From assembly GCF_021462265.1 (NCBI RefSeq), contig NZ_JAJONF010000002.1, positions 186,001-250,000 of the forward strand: DNA of 64,000 bases. Reading direction: 5' to 3'. The stretch is from Streptomyces shenzhenensis (lineage in GTDB: Bacteria > Actinomycetota > Actinomycetes > Streptomycetales > Streptomycetaceae). The position numbers were made by a program, and so were the translations under genes. The stretch's first letter is position 1; every line of letters starts with the position of its first letter. The notes under the pieces were generated by a model. The model was not told the DNA's origin and ran no database searches. It was given only the letters and a program-made list of their open reading frames with translations. This document shows positions 36,373-45,426 of the stretch, one piece after another.

Positions 36373-38847
36373 ATGAGCACTTCCGGTTTCGGATTCGGAC
36401 GCAGTCCCTTCGAGGAGTTCGACGAGCTGATGTCCCGCTTCTTCGGCGGATCCGGACCCGGCGCACCGGCCCACCGTCCGCAGCGCGTCGACATCGGCAG
36501 TCTGCTGTCCGAGCGGGCCCGGGAGCTGGTCGCCGAGGCCCGTGAACTCGCCGCCGTCGAGGGCAGCGAGGAACTGGACGCCCGGCATCTGCTGGCCGCC
36601 GCCACCACACACGACTCCACCCGGCGGCTGCTCACCGAGGCGGGCGCCGACCCCGACCGCCTCCGCGAACGGCTCACCGCCGGGCACGGCGGCGGTCAGA
36701 AGACCGAGCCCACCATCCTCACCCCGGCCGCCAAACGCGCACTGCTGGACGCCTACCAGATCTCGCGCGCCGAGGGCGCCTCCTACATCGGCCCCCAGCA
36801 CCTGGTGCGGGCACTCGCCGCGAACCCGGAGTCCATGGCCGGTCGGGCGCTCGGCGACAGCGGCTGGGAGCCGACCCGGATGCCGGCCGAGGGCTCGGCG
36901 GAGCGCAGGAAGCCCAGCACCACGCCAACCGTCGACGAGTACGGCCGTGATCTCACCGAGGACGCCCGGGCCGGGCGCCTGGACCCGGTGATCGGGCGGG
37001 ACGACGAGGTCGAGCAGACCATCGAGGTGCTCTCCCGGCGCAGCAAGAACAACCCGGTGCTGATCGGTGACCCCGGTGTCGGCAAGACCGCCATCGTGGA
37101 GGGCATCGCACAGCGGATCGTCGCCGGCGACGTGCCCAAGACCCTGGAGGGCAAGCGGCTGGTCTCCCTCGACCTGGCCGGGATGGTGGCCGGCACCAAG
37201 TACCGGGGCGAGTTCGAGGAACGGCTGAAGAAGCTGCTCGACGAGGTCCGTGAGCACGGCGACGAACTCGTCCTGTTCCTGGACGAGTTGCACACCGTGG
37301 TGGGAGCCGGGGGCGGCGGCGAAGGCGCCCTCGACGCGGGCAACATCCTCAAACCCGCCCTGGCCCGCGGGGAGTTGCACCTGATCGGCGCGACCACGGT
37401 GGACGAGTACCGCAGGCACGTCGAGAAGGACGCGGCCCTGGAACGGCGGTTCGCGCCCATCCTGGTCGGCGAGCCGACCGTCGACGACACCATCGAGATC
37501 CTGCGCGGCCTGCGCGACCGCTACGAGGCCCACCACCAGGTCCGCATCACCGACGAGGCGGTGGTCGCCGCGGCCGAACTGTCCGACCGGTACATCACCT
37601 CCCGGTTCCTGCCCGACAAGGCGATCGACCTGATGGACCAGGCGGCGGCCCGGGTCCGGCTGCGTTCGAAGACCCCGCCCACCGACACCCGGGACATCGA
37701 GCACCGGATCGCCGCCCTGAACCGGGAGAAGGACCAGGCGGTCGCCGACGAGGAGTACGAGCGAGCCAGGGAACTCCGCGACCGGATCAGGGCGACCGAG
37801 GCCGAACTGGAGCAGGCCGGCACCGCGGAGGAACACGCGCCCAGGGTCACCGCCGAGGACATCGCCGAGGTCGTCTCCCGCACCACCGGCATCCCGGTCG
37901 CCCAGCTCACCGAGGAGGAACGGGAACGGCTGATGAAGCTGGAGGAGCACCTGCACGAGCGGGTCGTCGGCCAGGACGAGGCGATCACCGCCGTCGCCCG
38001 CGCGGTCCGCCGTGCCCGGGCCGGCATGAGCGACCCGAACCGCCCGGTCGGCAGCTTCCTCTTCCTCGGCCCGACGGGCGTCGGCAAGACCGAACTGGCC
38101 CGCGCCCTGGCCGCCGCCCTGTTCGGCGACGAGACCCGCATGATCCGCCTCGACATGAGCGAGTTCCAGGAACGCCACACGGTCTCCCGGCTGGTCGGCG
38201 CCCCGCCCGGATACGTCGGCCACGAGGAGGCCGGGCAGCTCACCGAGGCGGTGCGCAGGCAGCCGTACGCCGTGCTGCTCCTGGACGAGGTGGAGAAGGC
38301 GCACCCGGACGTCTTCAACACCCTGCTCCAGCTGCTGGACGACGGCCGCCTCACCGACTCCCAGGGCCGTACCGTCGACTTCAAGAACACCGTCGTCATC
38401 ATGACGTCGAACATCGGCGCCGACCGCATCCTGGCCGCCGGCACCGAGGACTACGCCAAGGTCCGCGAGGCGGTCATGTCGGCCCTCCAGCAGCACTTCC
38501 GGCCCGAGTTCCTCAACCGCATCGACGAGATCATCGTCTTCCGCGGCCTGGACCGGTCCCAACTGCGTCAGATCGTCGACCTGTTGCTGGAACACACCCG
38601 GCGCCGGCTGCACGCCCAGGAGGTCACTCTCGAAGTCACCGACGCGGCCGCCGAACTGCTCGCCAACCTCGGCCACGAGCCCGACTTCGGCGCCCGCCCG
38701 CTGCGCCGCACCATCCAGCGCGAGGTCGACGACCGCCTCGCCGACCTGCTGCTGTCCGGCCAGCTCGTGGCCGGCGACCGCGCGGTGGCGGACGCCGCGG
38801 ACGGCGAGATCGTGATCAGGTCCGACAAGCCGGCCGAGGTGAGCTGA
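36373..38847 (+). CDS. Clp/Hsp100 AAA+ ATPase with mixed ClpB/ClpC features
   Basis: 824 residues. An N-terminal Gly/Phe-rich stretch ([19 protein letters not shown]) precedes a Clp-N-like domain and two AAA+ modules. The first has GDPGVGKTA and [12 protein letters not shown], the second GPTGVGKTE and [15 protein letters not shown]. Between them is a short UVR-like helical hairpin ([20 protein letters not shown]) as in ClpC rather than the long ClpB coiled coil. The second module follows the ClpB pattern after TSNIGADRI and lacks the GF loop needed for ClpP docking. It is therefore probably a chaperone/disaggregase, not a protease subunit. Confidence 0.88.
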   Translation: MSTSGFGFGRSPFEEFDELMSRFFGGSGPGAPAHRPQRVDIGSLLSERARELVAEARELAAVEGSEELDARHLLAAATTHDSTRRLLTEAGADPDRLRERLTAGHGGGQKTEPTILTPAAKRALLDAYQISRAEGASYIGPQHLVRALAANPESMAGRALGDSGWEPTRMPAEGSAERRKPSTTPTVDEYGRDLTEDARAGRLDPVIGRDDEVEQTIEVLSRRSKNNPVLIGDPGVGKTAIVEGIAQRIVAGDVPKTLEGKRLVSLDLAGMVAGTKYRGEFEERLKKLLDEVREHGDELVLFLDELHTVVGAGGGGEGALDAGNILKPALARGELHLIGATTVDEYRRHVEKDAALERRFAPILVGEPTVDDTIEILRGLRDRYEAHHQVRITDEAVVAAAELSDRYITSRFLPDKAIDLMDQAAARVRLRSKTPPTDTRDIEHRIAALNREKDQAVADEEYERARELRDRIRATEAELEQAGTAEEHAPRVTAEDIAEVVSRTTGIPVAQLTEEERERLMKLEEHLHERVVGQDEAITAVARAVRRARAGMSDPNRPVGSFLFLGPTGVGKTELARALAAALFGDETRMIRLDMSEFQERHTVSRLVGAPPGYVGHEEAGQLTEAVRRQPYAVLLLDEVEKAHPDVFNTLLQLLDDGRLTDSQGRTVDFKNTVVIMTSNIGADRILAAGTEDYAKVREAVMSALQQHFRPEFLNRIDEIIVFRGLDRSQLRQIVDLLLEHTRRRLHAQEVTLEVTDAAAELLANLGHEPDFGARPLRRTIQREVDDRLADLLLSGQLVAGDRAVADAADGEIVIRSDKPAEVS

Positions 38848-39849
38848 TCAGACGCCGTTCACGAGGGCGGCCAGCCGCCGGTACGACTCCAGCAGCGCCG
38901 TGCGGTCGTAGGTGCTCGTGGTGACCAGCACCTCGTCGGCGCCGGTCTCCTTGAGGACCGTCTCCAGTTCGTGCGCGACCTGGTCCTCGGTGCCCGCGAT
39001 GTGCCCGGTGAGCCCGGACTCGTAGAAGCCGCGCTCCTTCGGGGTCATCGTCCGGCCCTCGACGGCCTCGGCCGGGGGCAGCGGCGGGAACGTGCCGCGG
39101 GTGCGGGAGCAAGCCATCGACCAGGCCTCCGGGACGAGCAGCCGGCGCGCCGCCTCGGGGGTGCCGGCGACGGCGATCGTCCCGGAGATCACGACGTAGG
39201 GCTCGGCGGCCCAGGGGGAGGGGCGGAAGCGGTCGCGGTAGCGCTCGATCCCGCGCCGCATCTTCTCGCGGCCGCGCAGATCGCCGATGACCAGGGGCAG
39301 CCCGGCCCGGGCCGCGATGTCCGCGCCCTCACCCATGGCCAGTACGAACGGCGGCACCCGCAGCCCGTCCGCGGGGCGGGCCCGCACCCCGGTCGGCGAG
39401 GTCCCCTCGAACCAGCCGAGCAGCTCGCCGAGCTGCGCCGCGAAGTCGTCGGCGTCGCCCTTGTCGCGGCCCAGCGCCCGGCGCACGCCGTCGGTGAAGC
39501 CCACCGACCGGCCGAGGCCCATGTCGATCCGCCCCGGGTACAGCGACTCCAGAACGCCGAACTGTTCGGCCACGACCAGGGGCTGGTGGTTCGGCAGCAT
39601 CACGCCGCCGGTGCCCACCCGGATGGTCCTGGTCGCGCCGGCCACGGCGGCGGCCAGCACGGTCGGTGCCGAACCGGCCACCCCCGGCACCCCGTGGTGC
39701 TCCGACACCCAGAAGCGGTGGTAGCCGAGCGCCTCCACCTCCCGCGCCAGCGCCACGGTGTCCCGCAGCGCCTCAGCGGGCGCGTGCTCCTCCCGGGTGC
39801 GGGAGCGGTCGAGGACGGAGAACCGGGTCCGGGCGATCAGTGCGTTCAC
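38848..39849 (-). CDS. LLM-class (luciferase-like) flavin-dependent oxidoreductase
   Basis: 333 residues from GTG 39849. The bacterial-luciferase-like barrel shows VSEHHGVPGVAGSAP, LPNHQPLVVAEQFGVLESLYPGR (split by strand order) and RIDMGLGRS, the family's flavin-binding regions. Uses reduced FMN or F420; which one cannot be settled by reading, although members of this MsnO8-like branch usually use FMN. Substrate unknown. Its stop codon abuts the stop of the convergent Clp gene with no base between them. Confidence 0.85.
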   Translation of the reverse strand: MNALIARTRFSVLDRSRTREEHAPAEALRDTVALAREVEALGYHRFWVSEHHGVPGVAGSAPTVLAAAVAGATRTIRVGTGGVMLPNHQPLVVAEQFGVLESLYPGRIDMGLGRSVGFTDGVRRALGRDKGDADDFAAQLGELLGWFEGTSPTGVRARPADGLRVPPFVLAMGEGADIAARAGLPLVIGDLRGREKMRRGIERYRDRFRPSPWAAEPYVVISGTIAVAGTPEAARRLLVPEAWSMACSRTRGTFPPLPPAEAVEGRTMTPKERGFYESGLTGHIAGTEDQVAHELETVLKETGADEVLVTTSTYDRTALLESYRRLAALVNGV

Positions 39850-39964
39850 AGAGAGTTCAACAGCCCCGCGGCCACAGGATTCCCGCCGGGGCGGTCGCCG
39901 TACGCGTCGCGAAGGCGCCGACGTCCGCACGGCCGGCCCGGGGGCGCCGTTCTAGGGTGTCCGG

Positions 39965-40456
39965 GTGACAGAGCGCAGCAGACGGCCGATCGCCGTGTTC
40001 GACATCGACAACACCCTCGCCGGCACCGCGCACCGGCAGCGGTTCCTGGAGCGCGCTCCGAGGGACTGGGACGCGTTCTTCGCGGCCGCGCCGCACGATC
40101 CGCCGATCGCCGAGGGGATCGCGCTGGCCGTCGCGGCCGCCGAGGAGAGCGAGGTCGTCTACCTCACCGGGCGGCCCGAGCGCTGCCGGCGCGACACCCT
40201 GGACTGGCTCGCCGCCCATGGGCTGCCCGAGGGACGCCTGCACATGCGGCGCAACGCCGACCGCAGGCCCGCCCGGCACACCAAGCTGGAGGTCCTCGGC
40301 CGGCTCGCCGAGCGGCGCGAGGTCCGTGTCCTGGTCGATGACGACGACATGGTGTGCGACGCCGCCGAACGGGCCGGATTCACCGTCGTACGGGCCCGCT
40401 GGGCCGACCGCTCGGCGGTGCTGGAGCAGGCCCAGGAGGGGGAGGGGCGGTCCTGA
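39965..40456 (+). CDS. HAD-superfamily phosphatase
   Basis: 163 residues from GTG 39965. Motif I is FDIDNTLAG with the nucleophile and acid/base Asp. YLTGRPERCRRDTLDW is motif II with its Thr. A Lys in HTKLE serves as motif III, and LVDDDDMV carries the acidic motif IV. The short cap resembles actinobacterial phosphatase/polynucleotide-kinase-phosphatase-like small HADs. Cytoplasmic. Substrate unknown. Ends 11 bp from the stop of the convergent dodecin gene. Confidence 0.85.
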   Translation: MTERSRRPIAVFDIDNTLAGTAHRQRFLERAPRDWDAFFAAAPHDPPIAEGIALAVAAAEESEVVYLTGRPERCRRDTLDWLAAHGLPEGRLHMRRNADRRPARHTKLEVLGRLAERREVRVLVDDDDMVCDAAERAGFTVVRARWADRSAVLEQAQEGEGRS

Positions 40457-40467
40457 CGGCAGAGCCC

Positions 40468-40683
40468 TCAGCCCTCGTCCTCGATGCGGAATCCCACCTT
40501 CAGGCCTACTTGGTAGTGCTCGATCTGCCCGTTCTCGATCTGCCCCCTGACCTGGGTCACCTCGAACCAGTCGAGGTTGCGCAGGGTCTGGGCGGCGCGT
40601 GCGACACCGTTGCGGATGGCCTGGTCGATGCCCTCGTGCGAGGTGCCGACGATCTCGGTGACCCGGTAGGTGTGGTTCGTCAT
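40468..40683 (-). CDS. Dodecin-family flavin-binding protein
   Basis: 71 residues from ATG 40683 with AGGAG seven bases upstream. The typical dodecin beta-alpha-beta2 layout is visible: TYRVTEIVGTSHEGIDQAI, then TLRNLDWFEVTQVRG with the Trp that stacks on flavin, then HYQVGLKVGFRIE. Dodecins form hollow dodecamers that store or buffer riboflavin, FMN or coenzyme A. Cytoplasmic. Single gene. Confidence 0.92.
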   Translation of the reverse strand: MTNHTYRVTEIVGTSHEGIDQAIRNGVARAAQTLRNLDWFEVTQVRGQIENGQIEHYQVGLKVGFRIEDEG

Positions 40684-40877
40684 CGGGAAGCTCCTCTCGT
40701 CGTCACCCCACCGTGCCGCATCCTCAAGCGGAGCGCGAGGCGTCGGTTCCGGACGGCCCGCAGCCCTTGACCCTCGCATTGGTCCATACCAAAATCCCGT
40801 ACACCCGTACGAGCCGCCGTGTTCGTTCCCCCACGCCGGGCCCCTTCGCCTGTCCGCCAGACAGAACAGGAACCGCC

Positions 40878-42140
40878 GTGAGACTTCGCCGACCGCTCGC
40901 TCTCGTCTGTGTGTCCGCCGCCCTGCTGAGCGCCTGTGGAGTGCTGCCGGGTCAGGGCGGCGGGCGGCACACGGTCACGGTGTGGCTGATGCGGAACAGC
41001 GCCTCGGCGGACTTCCTGCGCCGGTTCACCGCGGACTTCGAGCGCACCCACGAGGACATCCGGCTGGACATCCGCATCCAGGACTGGACCGGCATCGTGG
41101 ACAAGGTGCGGGCGGCGCTGAAGAGCGACGCCGGCGACGCGCCCGACGTCATCGAGGTCGGCAACACCCAGGTACCGCAGTACGTCGAGGACGGCCGGCT
41201 CACCGATCTCACCCTGGAGTCGATGCGCGACTGGGGCAAGGAGCACTGGCTGCCCGGCCTCGCCGAGCCCGGCCGGGACGACTCCCGCCAGTACGGCATC
41301 CCCTGGTATGCCGCCAACAGGGTCGTCATCTACCGCAAGGACCTGTTCAGGAAGGCCGGGATCAGCACCCCGCCGAAGACCCGCGCCCAGTGGCTGGCCG
41401 ACACCGGGAAGCTCGACTCCGGCGGCAGGCAGGGTATCTACCTCGCCGGTCAGGACTGGTACACGCTCTCCGGGTTCATCTGGGACGAGGGCGGCGACCT
41501 CGCCGAGGAGACGGACGCCGGCTGGCAGGGCACCCTCGGCAGCCCGGCCGCACTGCGCGGGATGGACTTCTACCGGCGGCTGCAGGCCCTCGGCAGGGGG
41601 CCCGTCGACGCCGACGAGGAACACCCGCCCCAGGCGCGGGTGTTCGCGGGCGGGCAGGTGGCGCAGATCGTCGCGGTGCCCGGCCTCGCCCAGTCCGTCG
41701 TGCAGGAGAACCCCCGGCTGAAGGACGAGATCGGGTACTTCCCGGTGCCGGGTCTCACCGCGGACCACCCCGGCGCCGTCTTCACCGGCGGTTCCGACCT
41801 CGTCGTACCGCAGAACACCGACCGGCCCTACGACGCGACCGCCGTCGTCGGCGCGCTGACCGGCGCCAAGTGGGACACCGAACTGGCCCGCACCATGAAC
41901 TACGTGCCCAACAAGACCACGCTGGCCGGCGCGGTGGCCGGGGAGGAGGGGGTCGCCGCGATGGCGGCGGGTGCCGCGCGAGGGCGCGCGACCCCCCACA
42001 CCCCGGACTGGCCGGCGGTGGAGGCCGACAACCCGGTCAAGGGCTACATGACCAAGGTGCTCGGCGGAGCGGACCCCGCGACCGAGGCCCGCCGCGCCTC
42101 CCGGCGGATCACCGAACTGCTCGCGCCGGACTTCGGGTGA
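40878..42140 (+). CDS. Extracellular solute-binding lipoprotein of a sugar ABC transporter
   Basis: 420 residues from GTG 40878 (RBS AGGAA). Lipoprotein signal with Cys at residue 20 (SAALLSACGVLPG). The mature part follows the family-1 solute-binding fold: VTVWLMRNSASADFLRRF, then YGIPWYAANRVVIYRKDLF, SGFIWDEGGDLA and VFTGGSDLVVP. The ligand is probably an oligosaccharide. No permease or ATPase genes lie next to it, so it either works with a transporter elsewhere or is an orphan receptor. A repeat element lies downstream. Confidence 0.88.
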   Translation: MRLRRPLALVCVSAALLSACGVLPGQGGGRHTVTVWLMRNSASADFLRRFTADFERTHEDIRLDIRIQDWTGIVDKVRAALKSDAGDAPDVIEVGNTQVPQYVEDGRLTDLTLESMRDWGKEHWLPGLAEPGRDDSRQYGIPWYAANRVVIYRKDLFRKAGISTPPKTRAQWLADTGKLDSGGRQGIYLAGQDWYTLSGFIWDEGGDLAEETDAGWQGTLGSPAALRGMDFYRRLQALGRGPVDADEEHPPQARVFAGGQVAQIVAVPGLAQSVVQENPRLKDEIGYFPVPGLTADHPGAVFTGGSDLVVPQNTDRPYDATAVVGALTGAKWDTELARTMNYVPNKTTLAGAVAGEEGVAAMAAGAARGRATPHTPDWPAVEADNPVKGYMTKVLGGADPATEARRASRRITELLAPDFG

Positions 42141-42161
42141 CCTGGCGCATGCGGTTCGGCG

Positions 42162-42225
42162 GCGCCCCGAAGGGGCGCGGGGCTGTAGCGAGGGTGCGGC
42201 TGCCGCCGCGTGGGCGCGACCGGCC
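42162..42225. repeat. Dispersed intergenic repeat, copy C
   Basis: GCGCCCC-GAA-GGGGCGC hairpin, then GGGGCTGTAGCGAGGGTGC, a GCGGC/GCCGC stem, and GTGGGCGCGACCGGCC. It aligns with copies A and B. It lies between the convergent solute-binding protein and egtD genes and may serve as their terminator. Confidence 0.75.
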
Positions 42226-42290
42226 ACGACGGCGCCGCTGACGAACGACGGCGTGGCGCGGCACGTCCAGCGGGGCGCACGGCGGGTCGA

Positions 42291-43253
42291 CTAGCGGGCG
42301 ACGCTCAGGGAGAGCGCGAAGCGGCCCTGCGAGTCGGTCCACCAGTTGGTCAGCTCAAGTCGCGCGGCGGCCAGTTCGGCGGTCACGCCGTCCCGCCGGA
42401 ACTTCGCCGACACCTCGGTGCGCAGTTCCTCGCCCACCGCGAAGTCCACCGCCAGATCGAGCGCGGGCACCTTCACGGTCTGCGCCACCCGGGAGCGCAG
42501 CCGCATCTCGATCCACTCGTTCTCCGCGTCCCACAGGGCGACATGGTCGAAGGCGCCCGGGTCGAAGTCGGCGCCCAGCTCCCGGTCGACGACGGCGAGG
42601 ACGTTCTTGTTGAACTCGGCCGTCACCCCGGCCGCGTCGTCGTACGCCCGGACCAGGACCCCCTCGTCCTTGACCAGGTCGGTGCCGAGCAGCAGCGCGT
42701 CGCCGGGCGTCAGCAGCCCGCGCACCGACGCGAGGAACGCGGCCCGCTCGGCGGGCAGCAGGTTGCCGATCGTGCCGCCGAGGAACGCCAGCAGCCGGGG
42801 CCCCGGCGTTCCGGGCAGCTCGAGCCGGCCGGTGAAGTCGGCGATCAGGGCGTGCACGGACAGCCCCGGCCGCTCCGCGATGAGCGCCTGGCCGGCCTGT
42901 GTCAGCGCGCTCTCGCTGACGTCGACCGGGACGTACACCTCAAGTGCGGTGAGCGCGTCGATGAGCAGCCGGGTCTTCTCCGAGGAGCCCGAGCCCAGCT
43001 CCACCAGGGTGCGGGCGCCGCTCGCGGCCGCGATCTCGCCGGACCGGGCGCGCAGGATCTCCCGCTCGGCCCGGGTCGGGTAGTACTCCGGCAGCTCGGT
43101 GATCTGCTCGAACAGCTCGCTGCCCCGGGCGTCGTAGAACCACTTCGGCGGCAGCGTCTTGGGGGTGGCGGTGAGGCCGGTCAGGACATCGGCGCGCAGC
43201 GCGGCGTCCGTGGCGTCCTCGGGAAGGGTGCGGGTGACACGGAAGGGACTCAC
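42291..43253 (-). CDS. egtD: L-histidine N(alpha)-methyltransferase (ergothioneine, EgtD)
   Basis: 320 residues from GTG 43253, which overlaps the egtC stop (GTGA). The Methyltransf_33 signatures are present: PPKWFYDARGSELFEQITELPEYYPTR (in order near residues 36-60), VELGSGSSEKTR (SAM binding), and YDDAAGVTAEFNKNVL. EgtD trimethylates L-histidine to hercynine. Last gene of the egtA-B-C-D operon, all coupled by four-base overlaps. Confidence 0.93.
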   Translation of the reverse strand: MSPFRVTRTLPEDATDAALRADVLTGLTATPKTLPPKWFYDARGSELFEQITELPEYYPTRAEREILRARSGEIAAASGARTLVELGSGSSEKTRLLIDALTALEVYVPVDVSESALTQAGQALIAERPGLSVHALIADFTGRLELPGTPGPRLLAFLGGTIGNLLPAERAAFLASVRGLLTPGDALLLGTDLVKDEGVLVRAYDDAAGVTAEFNKNVLAVVDRELGADFDPGAFDHVALWDAENEWIEMRLRSRVAQTVKVPALDLAVDFAVGEELRTEVSAKFRRDGVTAELAAARLELTNWWTDSQGRFALSLSVAR

Positions 43254-44101
43254 GTACAGGGCTCCTTCGGGAATGTGGGCGCCCCCGCCCGGACACAGCC
43301 GGGGACGGGGGACCGTGCCGGGTCCTCGACCGGGTTCGCGACGGGCTTGTCGACCGGGTTCTCCACCGGCGCGAGTGCGACGCCCGCGCGGCTCGCGGTG
43401 AGCAGCGTGCGGTCGGGGACCTCCCGCCAGCGCGGGTCGTCGTCGTACGGCTCGGAGGCGACGACGACGCGCCGGCCGGGTTCCGAGAGGTAGAAGAGGC
43501 TGTCGCCCCAGACGGTGGCGGCGATGGTCTCGCCGTCGGTGAGAAGCAGATTCAGCCGGGCTGAGGGCGCCGCCCCGGCCACCTGCTGAACCGTTTCGGC
43601 GAGGGCTGGGCCCGGTGCCGTGCCGGACCGCAGCCGGTCAAGGGCCAGCGCCCAGACGAACGCCGAGTCGGTGCGTGCCTCCATCGCGAGCAGGTCGGCC
43701 GGGGGCAGCAGCGGGACCAGCGGAGCCAGGCTCCGCGGCCAGCCGGGGACGGCCCCGTTGTGGCTGAACAGCCAGCGGCCCGCCGCGAACGGCGCCGCCG
43801 CGGCCTCCGCGTCCGCGCCCGCCAGGGTCGCGTCCCGTACGGCGGCCAGCAGCGCCCCGGTGCGCACCACCCGGGCCAGGTCGGCGAAGGACTGGTCGGC
43901 CCAGATCGGCCCCGCCCGCCGGTACCGGGCCGGCTGCGGATCCGCCGGGGCGTACCAGCCCACCCCGAAACCGTCCGCGTTGACCGTCCCGTACCGCTGC
44001 CGCCGGGGTGCCCACGACTGCCGGTAGAGGGAGTACTCGGGCTCCATGAGGAGCCGGCCGAGCGGCTCCTCGGGTCCCAGGCAGGCCAGATGACGGCACA
44101 T
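43250..44101 (-). CDS. egtC: Ergothioneine biosynthesis glutamine amidotransferase-type hydrolase (EgtC)
   Basis: 283 residues from ATG 44101 (ATGA with the egtB stop). It begins MCRHLACLG, so Cys2 is the N-terminal nucleophile after Met removal, typical of class II amidotransferases. VNADGFGVGWY and LFSHNGAVPGW are the conserved substrate-pocket blocks. EgtC removes the gamma-glutamyl group from the hercynyl-gamma-glutamylcysteine sulfoxide made by EgtB. Third gene of the operon. Complete. Confidence 0.92.
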   Translation of the reverse strand: MCRHLACLGPEEPLGRLLMEPEYSLYRQSWAPRRQRYGTVNADGFGVGWYAPADPQPARYRRAGPIWADQSFADLARVVRTGALLAAVRDATLAGADAEAAAAPFAAGRWLFSHNGAVPGWPRSLAPLVPLLPPADLLAMEARTDSAFVWALALDRLRSGTAPGPALAETVQQVAGAAPSARLNLLLTDGETIAATVWGDSLFYLSEPGRRVVVASEPYDDDPRWREVPDRTLLTASRAGVALAPVENPVDKPVANPVEDPARSPVPGCVRAGAPTFPKEPCT

Positions 44102-45426
44102 CAGGCGGCCTCCGCCGAGCGGGCGGTGCGGAAGCCGGAGAAGATCTGCCGCCGGATCGGGTAGTCCCAGTTGCGGAACGTCCCCCGGCAGGCCACCTGG
44201 TCCACGGCGAACGAACCGCCGCGCAGCACCTTGTACTCGGAGCCGAAGAACACCTCCGAGTACTCCTTGTAAGGGAAGGCGGTGAAGCCGGGGTAGGGCA
44301 GGAAGTCGCTGGACGTCCACTCCCACACGTCGCCGATCAACTGCCGTACGCCCAGCGGGGACTCGCCCTGCGGATAGCTGCCCGCCGGGGCCGGGCGCAG
44401 ATGCCGCTGGCCCAGGTTGGCGTGGTGGGGCGCCGGGTCGGCGTCGCCCCACGGGTAGCGCCGGGACCGGTTCTCGCCGGGGTGGTGCCGGGCGGCCTTC
44501 TCCCACTCGGCCTCGGTGGGCAGCCGGCGCCCGGCCCAGCGGGCGTAGGCGTCCGCTTCGTACCAGCACACGTGCAGGACGGGCTCATCGGGCGGCACGA
44601 CCTCGGTGACCCCGAACCGGCGGCGCAGCCACTGGCCGCCCTCCCGGTGCCAGAACTGCGGCGCGCGGACGGCGTGCCGCCGGATGTGCGCCCAGCCCTC
44701 CGGCGTCCACCAGCGCTCGGTCTCGTAGCCGCCGTCCGCCATGAACTCCAGGTACCGGCCGTTCGTCACCGGGGTGGTGTCGATCCAGTAGGACGCCACC
44801 TCCCGCCGGTGCGCGGGGCGTTCGTTGTCCAGCGCCCAGGGCTCGGTGGAGGTGCCCATGGTGAACGGGCCGCCGGGAACGAGGACTTCGGCGGGGCCGG
44901 TGAACGGTGGCGCCGGGGCCGGGTCCGGGGCGGTCAGGGCCTGGGGGCCCTTGCGGAGCTGATGGGTGATCAGCATCGTCTCGTCGTGCTGCTGTTCGTG
45001 CTGCGCGATCATCCCGAAGGCGAAGCCCGCCTCGGTCAGCCGGCTGCCGCTGAACGCCGTGCTCTCCAGCAGGTCGAACGCCCGGCCGCGCACCTCGGCC
45101 GCGTACTGCCGGGCCTCGGCGGGCGGCAGCAGCGGCAGCGAGGGCCGCTCGGAGCGCGGATGCTCGAAGGCGTCGTAGAGGCTGTCGATCTCGGGGCGCA
45201 TCGCCTCCCGGCCGCCGACGTTGCGCAGCAGCCAGAGCTCCTCCTGGTTGCCGATGTGCGCGAGGTCCCAGACCAGCGGGGACATCAGCGGGGAGTGCTG
45301 GGCGGTGAGGTCGGGCTCCGCCACGCAACTGGTCAGCAGCGTGGTGCGGTCGCGGGCGGTGGTCAGGGACTTCAGTGCCCGGTCCCGCAGGGTCTCGATA
45401 TCGATGTCGACGTCGGTCTCGGTCAT
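44101..45426 (-). CDS. egtB: Iron-dependent sulfoxide synthase (EgtB)
   Basis: 441 residues from ATG 45426 (ATGA with the egtA stop). The N-terminal DinB-like domain has HIGNQEELWLLR and MIAQHEQQHDETML, which supply the iron-binding histidines (H-x3-H-x-E-type). The C-terminal FGE-sulfatase domain has FTMGTSTEPWALDNERPAH, RLPTEAEWEKAAR and VWEWTSSDF. EgtB joins gamma-glutamylcysteine to hercynine with oxygen. The two-domain layout is standard for the aerobic pathway. Confidence 0.94.
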   Translation of the reverse strand: MTETDVDIDIETLRDRALKSLTTARDRTTLLTSCVAEPDLTAQHSPLMSPLVWDLAHIGNQEELWLLRNVGGREAMRPEIDSLYDAFEHPRSERPSLPLLPPAEARQYAAEVRGRAFDLLESTAFSGSRLTEAGFAFGMIAQHEQQHDETMLITHQLRKGPQALTAPDPAPAPPFTGPAEVLVPGGPFTMGTSTEPWALDNERPAHRREVASYWIDTTPVTNGRYLEFMADGGYETERWWTPEGWAHIRRHAVRAPQFWHREGGQWLRRRFGVTEVVPPDEPVLHVCWYEADAYARWAGRRLPTEAEWEKAARHHPGENRSRRYPWGDADPAPHHANLGQRHLRPAPAGSYPQGESPLGVRQLIGDVWEWTSSDFLPYPGFTAFPYKEYSEVFFGSEYKVLRGGSFAVDQVACRGTFRNWDYPIRRQIFSGFRTARSAEAA

